Of a DNA stretch of 64,000 nt, positions 59,318 through 64,000 are shown one piece after another. Made by a program: the position numbers and the translations under genes. The stretch is taken from NCBI GenBank assembly GCA_041649295.1, contig JBAZNI010000002.1:124001-188000 (forward strand), given 5' to 3'. Origin of the DNA: JACPLR01 sp041649295 (GTDB lineage Archaea; Nanobdellota; Nanobdellia; Pacearchaeales; GW2011-AR1). The stretch's first letter is position 1. Every line of letters starts with the position of its first letter. The notes under the pieces are model-generated. The model saw nothing but the letters and a program-made list of their open reading frames with translations. It was not told the origin of the DNA and did no database searches.

Positions 59318-61786
59318 ATGGCAGAATATAACTTTAACGCAATTGAGAAAAAGTGGCAGAAGAAATGGGAATCTGGAAAGGTGTTTGAAGTTAAAGAAGA
59401 CAGCAAAAAAAAGTATTATGTTCTAGAGATGTTTCCATATCCATCTGGGAGCGGGTTGCATATGGGACATGCTTTTAATTATACTATTGGAGATATATAT
59501 GCCAGATTTAAAAGAGCAAATGGGTTTAATGTTCTTTATCCTATGGGATATGATGCTTTAGGGTTGCCTGCTGAAAATGCGGCGATAAAAGCAGGAGAAC
59601 ATCCTAAGAAATTTACAGATAAAGCAATTGCTAATTTTATTAAACAACAAACAGGATTAGGGTTAAGCTATGACTGGAGCAGAATAATAAGGACTTGCGA
59701 ACCTGAGTATTATAAATGGAATCAATATTTCTTTTTGAAATTTCTTGAAAAAGGATTAATATATAGAAAAAAAGCTCCTGTTAATTATTGCAGAAAGTGC
59801 GATACTGTTCTTGCAAATGAGCAAGTGCATAATGGAAAATGCTGGAGACATGAAGATACTAATGTAGAGATAAAACATCTTGAACAGTGGTTTATTAAGA
59901 CAACAGATTATGCAGACGAATTATTAGATAAAGTTGATGATTTAAAATGGCCTGATAGAATCAAGGCAATGCAGAAAAACTGGATTGGCAGGTCTCATGG
60001 AACAGAAATTTTTTTTGAAATAAACGGAGAAAAATGGGCAATATTTACAACACGCCCAGATACAATTTATGGAGTTACATTTATGGTTATATCTGCACAA
60101 CACCCGAGATTAATGGAATTAACTACTAAAGAACAAAAATCAAAAGTCGAATTTTTTCTAAAAAAGATTAAATCAACAAGTGAAAAAGATATGGAAGAAC
60201 TTGAAAAAGAAGGGGCATTTACAGGCAGTTATGCTATTAATCCTGTTACTGGAGATAAGCTCCCAGTTTATACTGGAAATTTTGTTGTTGCTGATTATGG
60301 TAGTGGTATGGTTATGGCTGTTCCTGCCCATGACCAAAGAGATTTTGAATTTGCAAAAAAATATAAACTTCCTATTAAAGTTGTGATTCAGCCAGATGCT
60401 TATGAATTAGATGGCAGTAAGATGTCGCGAGCTTATACTTCTGACGGAAGGTTAGTTAATTCTGGAGAATTTAATGGATGGAGTAACAGAGAGGCAATTG
60501 ATGAAATTACTAAATATTTTGCTAAGAAAAAATTAGGAAGCAAGTCAATCCAGTTTAAATTAAGAGATTGGCTGGTTTCAAGACAGAGGTATTGGGGAAC
60601 ACCAATACCAATTATTTACTGTGAAAAGTGCGGGTTAGTTCCTGTTCCTGAAAAAGAACTTCCGGTTAAACTGCCTGAAGATATAAAATTTGGAAAAGGA
60701 AACCCCCTTTTGACAAGTGATAAATTTGTTAATGTTAAATGCCCTAAGTGCGGTGGAAAAGCAAAAAGAGAAACAGATACTATGGATACATTTTTTGATT
60801 CTTCATGGTATTTTTTAAGGTATTGTGATTCTAAAAATGGGAAAGAACCATTTTCAAAACTAAAAGCAAAATATTGGATGCCTGTGGATCAATATATCGG
60901 GGGAGCTGAACATGCGTGCATGCATTTAATATATGCTAGATTTTTCACAAAAGTTCTTCGCGATTTGGGTTTTTTGGATTTTGATGAGCCATTTATAAAA
61001 TTATTTAATCAGGGCATGCTGCATGGGGAAGATGGAGCAGTTATGTCAAAATCCCGTGGCAATGTTGTGCTGCCTGAGGAAATTTCAAAAACATATGGAA
61101 TTGATACTGCAAGGTTATTTTTAGTTTCTTTAGCTTCTCCAAGTAAAGATATTGAATGGAGTGATAAAGGAGTTAAAGGGAGTTTTAAATTTGTTAATAA
61201 AGTTTTGGATTATTTTAAAAAACCAAATAAAGGAAAATCTTCTAAAAGGTTAGAGAGTAAATTAAACAAGACTATTAAAGAGATAAGTCAGGGTATAGAA
61301 GAGTTTAATTATAATATTGCAGTTATAAAATTAAGACAGTTGTTTGAGACTATTGAATTAGAAGAGAGCGTGTCTAAAAAGGATTTAGAGTCTTTTTTAA
61401 AATTGCTGTCTGTTTTCTGCCCGCATATAGCAGAAGAAATATGGGAAAAGTTTGGCAATAAGGGATTTATTTCTTTACAAAAATGGCCTGTTGCAGACGA
61501 GAGCAAGATTGATGAAAAATTAGAACTGGCTGAAAAATCTGCTGAAAAAACAATACAAGATATTAATAATATTATTAATCTAGTTAAAGATAAAACTGGA
61601 AAAGAACCTGATAAAATATACATCTATACTCTTCCAAATGAGACTATTAATTATGATTCTGAACTTTTAAATGAGAGGTTTGGCAAAGAAGTTAAGGTTT
61701 ATGCAGTTAATGATAAGAATAAGTATGACCCAGAAGAAAAAAGCAAAAAGGCAAAACCAGGCAAGCCGGGAATTTTTGTGGAATAG
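59318..61786 (+). CDS. leuS: Leucyl-tRNA synthetase, bacterial type
   Basis: An 822-aa protein from ATG 59318 (the earlier ATG at 59306 is possible), with ATTTAAATATT about 25 bases before. FPYPSGSGLHMGH (HIGH), editing-domain TTRPDTIYGVTF, zinc pairs CEKC/CPKC, and VMSKSRGN (KMSKS) are present. Length and motif wording (DALGLPAENAA; YIGGAEHACMHLIYARFF) follow bacterial LeuRS rather than the longer archaeal form. The tail KPGKPGIFVE resembles archaeal class I synthetases. It charges tRNA-Leu. Confidence 0.93.
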   Translation: MAEYNFNAIEKKWQKKWESGKVFEVKEDSKKKYYVLEMFPYPSGSGLHMGHAFNYTIGDIYARFKRANGFNVLYPMGYDALGLPAENAAIKAGEHPKKFTDKAIANFIKQQTGLGLSYDWSRIIRTCEPEYYKWNQYFFLKFLEKGLIYRKKAPVNYCRKCDTVLANEQVHNGKCWRHEDTNVEIKHLEQWFIKTTDYADELLDKVDDLKWPDRIKAMQKNWIGRSHGTEIFFEINGEKWAIFTTRPDTIYGVTFMVISAQHPRLMELTTKEQKSKVEFFLKKIKSTSEKDMEELEKEGAFTGSYAINPVTGDKLPVYTGNFVVADYGSGMVMAVPAHDQRDFEFAKKYKLPIKVVIQPDAYELDGSKMSRAYTSDGRLVNSGEFNGWSNREAIDEITKYFAKKKLGSKSIQFKLRDWLVSRQRYWGTPIPIIYCEKCGLVPVPEKELPVKLPEDIKFGKGNPLLTSDKFVNVKCPKCGGKAKRETDTMDTFFDSSWYFLRYCDSKNGKEPFSKLKAKYWMPVDQYIGGAEHACMHLIYARFFTKVLRDLGFLDFDEPFIKLFNQGMLHGEDGAVMSKSRGNVVLPEEISKTYGIDTARLFLVSLASPSKDIEWSDKGVKGSFKFVNKVLDYFKKPNKGKSSKRLESKLNKTIKEISQGIEEFNYNIAVIKLRQLFETIELEESVSKKDLESFLKLLSVFCPHIAEEIWEKFGNKGFISLQKWPVADESKIDEKLELAEKSAEKTIQDINNIINLVKDKTGKEPDKIYIYTLPNETINYDSELLNERFGKEVKVYAVNDKNKYDPEEKSKKAKPGKPGIFVE

Positions 61787-61819
61787 AAATGTTTTTAAAC
61801 TGTTTAAATATAAAAAATT

Positions 61820-62710
61820 ATGAGTTATAAATTGCCAGATGGAATAAGTATAGAACAATTAGGAGAGAGTCTTCTTTCATCTTATTTACTGGATTCAATA
61901 GTAGAACCCTTTAAAGGAGGGAGACTTGGTACCCATTCTGATTATGAGTATGTTTATCCTGACCCAAATGCTTATTATAATAATGGAAGTCCAGAAGATA
62001 GGGTTAAATTCCATGATGCTTTAGCGTATTTAATTGACAAAAGTGGAGAATTTCTTTCTCTTGATGAAAGAAATAGAGAAAGAAAATTAACAGGTGTAAC
62101 TAAACTTATAAGACACTTTTTAGGTGGAAATCCTTGCTGGGATTATGTTTTAAAAGATGAAACTCGTTCATTGTTACCAAAAACAGATGAGGATCTTAAG
62201 TCTCCAGAACAAATAAAAAATTATAGAGAAGAGCATGAGTCCTTAAAAATGAGGATAGCTTCTGGAGTTTCGTTTCTTCTAACTCACGGAGATCAGAGTA
62301 TCCCCCTTATTTTTAAACTTAGAATTCCTCCAAGTACCCTTGCCTTGGAGGGGTGGGTTAATTTGGTTGGGCGAGGAGGATGCAATGCTTTTGATCTTTT
62401 TGCATATCTTCATACACTAATGCAGGGATATGGTAGTGGTGAAAATTGTTTATGGGGCGAATCTTATGTTGAAGGGTTGAGATATGGGGATATAACTCCT
62501 TTTTTACAAGGTGGAGATGTTAACAATTTTTTTAATGCACGAACACCTGGGCAGACAGTATTTAATTTAGGCTCTAATTTATCACATTTACCAACAATTT
62601 TGGCAACAGAAACACCCAAATATCTTGACGCAACTCAAAGAGATAGTCTTTGCAGAAATATTTGTGATGATTTGAGAAAATCAGTTTATGCAGACATATC
62701 TGCTGATTAA
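61820..62710 (+). CDS. Hypothetical soluble protein
   Basis: A 296-aa protein, helical and acidic, without TM or signal. Blocks such as HSDYEYVYPDPNAYYNNGSP, GVSFLLTHGDQSIPLIFKLR and TPGQTVFNLGSNLSHLPTIL are visible but match no family I know. It follows leuS by 33 bases with its own TATA-like TTTAAATATAAAA. From 62711 to 62909 I see only AT-rich sequence and the next promoter. Confidence 0.55.
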   Translation: MSYKLPDGISIEQLGESLLSSYLLDSIVEPFKGGRLGTHSDYEYVYPDPNAYYNNGSPEDRVKFHDALAYLIDKSGEFLSLDERNRERKLTGVTKLIRHFLGGNPCWDYVLKDETRSLLPKTDEDLKSPEQIKNYREEHESLKMRIASGVSFLLTHGDQSIPLIFKLRIPPSTLALEGWVNLVGRGGCNAFDLFAYLHTLMQGYGSGENCLWGESYVEGLRYGDITPFLQGGDVNNFFNARTPGQTVFNLGSNLSHLPTILATETPKYLDATQRDSLCRNICDDLRKSVYADISAD

Positions 62711-62909
62711 TATTATTCTTTTAAATAATGCCTATTTTGCCATTTTTCAGATATTTTCAAAAAAATCTTTGTAATAGTTTGTTAATTAAAAAATAAATCT
62801 ACATATTTCAATTTGTAGTATATAACACTTATTGATATCAAGAATATTAACTGAATTATTAATCTAACAAAACAGATAGGTTTAAAACGTTTCTTTAGAA
62901 TTAAAATTT

Positions 62910-64000
62910 ATGCACTACCATTTAATCTTAACTCCGGACTGCGATTCGCAATGCAGGTATTGCTATGGAAAATCAATGAAAGAAGAAAATAATCTTTCAA
63001 AAACATGGAAGTTTGATTTTAGCTGTCCAAATAAATGGGATGTAGATATTCAAAAATTAAAAAAATTTATTGACAATGACAAAGATGCAGTTATTATTTT
63101 TTATGGAGGAGAACCATTATTGCAAATTGAAAAAATTAAAGAGATTATCGATAAAATTAATGTTCCTTTTAGGATGCAGACAAATGGAAAACTGCTTGAT
63201 AAGTTACCGATTAAATATCTGAATAAAATTGACAAGATACTTATTTCTCTTGACGGAAGTAAGGAAAGAACAGATTATAACAGAGGATACGGAACATTTG
63301 ACAAGGTTATTTTTAATATTAACAAAATAAAATCTGAAGGTTATAAAGGAGAGTTAATTGCAAGAATGACAATTTCAGAATTTCCTGATGTTTATGAACA
63401 GGTTAAAAATTTAGTAGATTTAGGATTTAAATCTATACACTGGCAGTTAGATGCTGGTTTTTATAAGTGCGATTTTAGCGAAGATAAATTTTCTAGATTT
63501 GTTGAAGAATATAATAAATCTGTCAGCAAATTAATTAGTTATTGGATAGATGAAATAAGCAAAGGAAATTTTATCAGAATATATCCTTTTGTTGCAATTG
63601 TAGATTCTTTGTTAAAAAATGAAAAAACTTTGCTTCGTTGCGGAGCAGGACATTCTGGTTATGCTATTTGTCCTAATGGAGAAATAGTTGCATGTCCAAT
63701 TATGAATTGTATTAAGGATTTTGAAGCAGGAGATTTAGATTTTAATTTTAATGAATTGAAGAAATTTACAATTAATGAATGTTCTGAATGTGATATCAGA
63801 GATATTTGTGGTGGCAGATGTTTGTATTGGAGAAAAGCTAAACTCTGGGATAAAAAAGGAGATGGACTAATCTGCAATACAATTAAACATTTAGTCAGTG
63901 AATTAAAAAATAAAATTCCAGAAATTAATAGATTAATTGATAATAACACGGCAACTAAAAATGATTTTGAATATGAAAAGTATTTTGGCCCTGAGATAAT
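62910..64000 (+). CDS. Radical SAM/SPASM-domain enzyme (partial, runs off the end)
   Basis: ATG 62910 opens a frame of more than 363 codons to the window edge. CDSQCRYCYG (res. 11-20) is the CX3CX2C radical SAM cluster motif, followed by FYGGEPLL, MQTNGKLL and ISLDGSKERTDYNRG. A C-terminal SPASM-like cysteine set follows (LRCGAGHSGYAICPNGEIVACP; CSECDIRDICGGRCLYW), giving auxiliary Fe-S clusters. The closest style is the peptide-modifying AF1577-like radical SAM group. No precursor-peptide gene is visible in the window upstream. Confidence 0.85.
   Translation, partial: MHYHLILTPDCDSQCRYCYGKSMKEENNLSKTWKFDFSCPNKWDVDIQKLKKFIDNDKDAVIIFYGGEPLLQIEKIKEIIDKINVPFRMQTNGKLLDKLPIKYLNKIDKILISLDGSKERTDYNRGYGTFDKVIFNINKIKSEGYKGELIARMTISEFPDVYEQVKNLVDLGFKSIHWQLDAGFYKCDFSEDKFSRFVEEYNKSVSKLISYWIDEISKGNFIRIYPFVAIVDSLLKNEKTLLRCGAGHSGYAICPNGEIVACPIMNCIKDFEAGDLDFNFNELKKFTINECSECDIRDICGGRCLYWRKAKLWDKKGDGLICNTIKHLVSELKNKIPEINRLIDNNTATKNDFEYEKYFGPEI

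Overview
The window is AT-rich, gene-dense archaeal chromosome. Archaeal information-processing genes set the domain: TFB, RadA, RPA, a GINS subunit, Alba, LSm, aEF1B, aIF2-alpha, Nop10, ribosomal proteins S3Ae, S8e, S15, S17e and L44e, tRNA-splicing endonuclease, SRP54 and FtsY. Most genes have a TATA box about 25-30 bases before the start codon and no Shine-Dalgarno, so they look leaderless. Abundant lineage-specific secreted proteins, class III (pilin-like) signal peptides, toxin-antitoxin pairs and a bacterial-type leucyl-tRNA synthetase point to a DPANN archaeon, probably close to Pacearchaeota/Woesearchaeota. The lineage is an inference from style, not from a marker search.

Layout. 0-5 kb: tail of a probable prepilin/preflagellin peptidase, a degenerate HIT-like protein, and three similar plus one distant multi-pass membrane proteins. 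4.8-7.4 kb: two HEPN/nucleotidyltransferase pairs facing each other, the second lying with a histone-like gene between direct copies of the 3' end of the aEF1B gene. 7.4-18 kb: RPA, intein-bearing RadA, a TPM/LemA pair, EndoQ, Nop10, aIF2-alpha, a RecJ-like DHH phosphoesterase and S15. 18-33 kb: tRNA-Gln with an unusual trailer repeat, secreted proteins (one transglutaminase-like), Bud32, SRP54, FtsY, an AbiE-type pair, a GINS subunit, hisS behind tRNA-His, and S3Ae/L44e. 33-41 kb: a three-gene operon of a tiny RHH-like protein, a pilin-like 629-aa protein and a 1908-aa secreted protein ending in a lysozyme/transglycosylase-like domain. 41-48 kb: intron-bearing tRNA-Leu and tRNA-Arg, TFB, LSm, an orphan receiver domain, RNase Z, tRNA-Cys and a NUDIX protein. 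48-64 kb: surface proteins, GlyRS with an extra N-terminal domain, a 12-residue lysine-rich ORF, HIT, ATP-grasp, nitrilase, tRNA-Met, Alba, S17e, EndA, LeuRS, and a radical SAM/SPASM enzyme running off the end.

How the parts connect. EndA fits the two tRNA introns seen here. SRP54 and FtsY supply the targeting route for the many signal-peptide proteins; the A24-like peptidase fragment could process the pilin-like signal at 33.4 kb. Two secreted-protein genes share a 5' leader made of a transcript-start hairpin and a strong Shine-Dalgarno, unlike their neighbours. The signals least explained by known families are the trailer repeats at tRNA-Gln and tRNA-Arg that regenerate the tRNA 3' end, a hairpin module shared by two tRNA introns and a ribosomal-protein gap, the giant secreted lysozyme-like operon, and the three-copy operator over the HEPN/MNT promoter.
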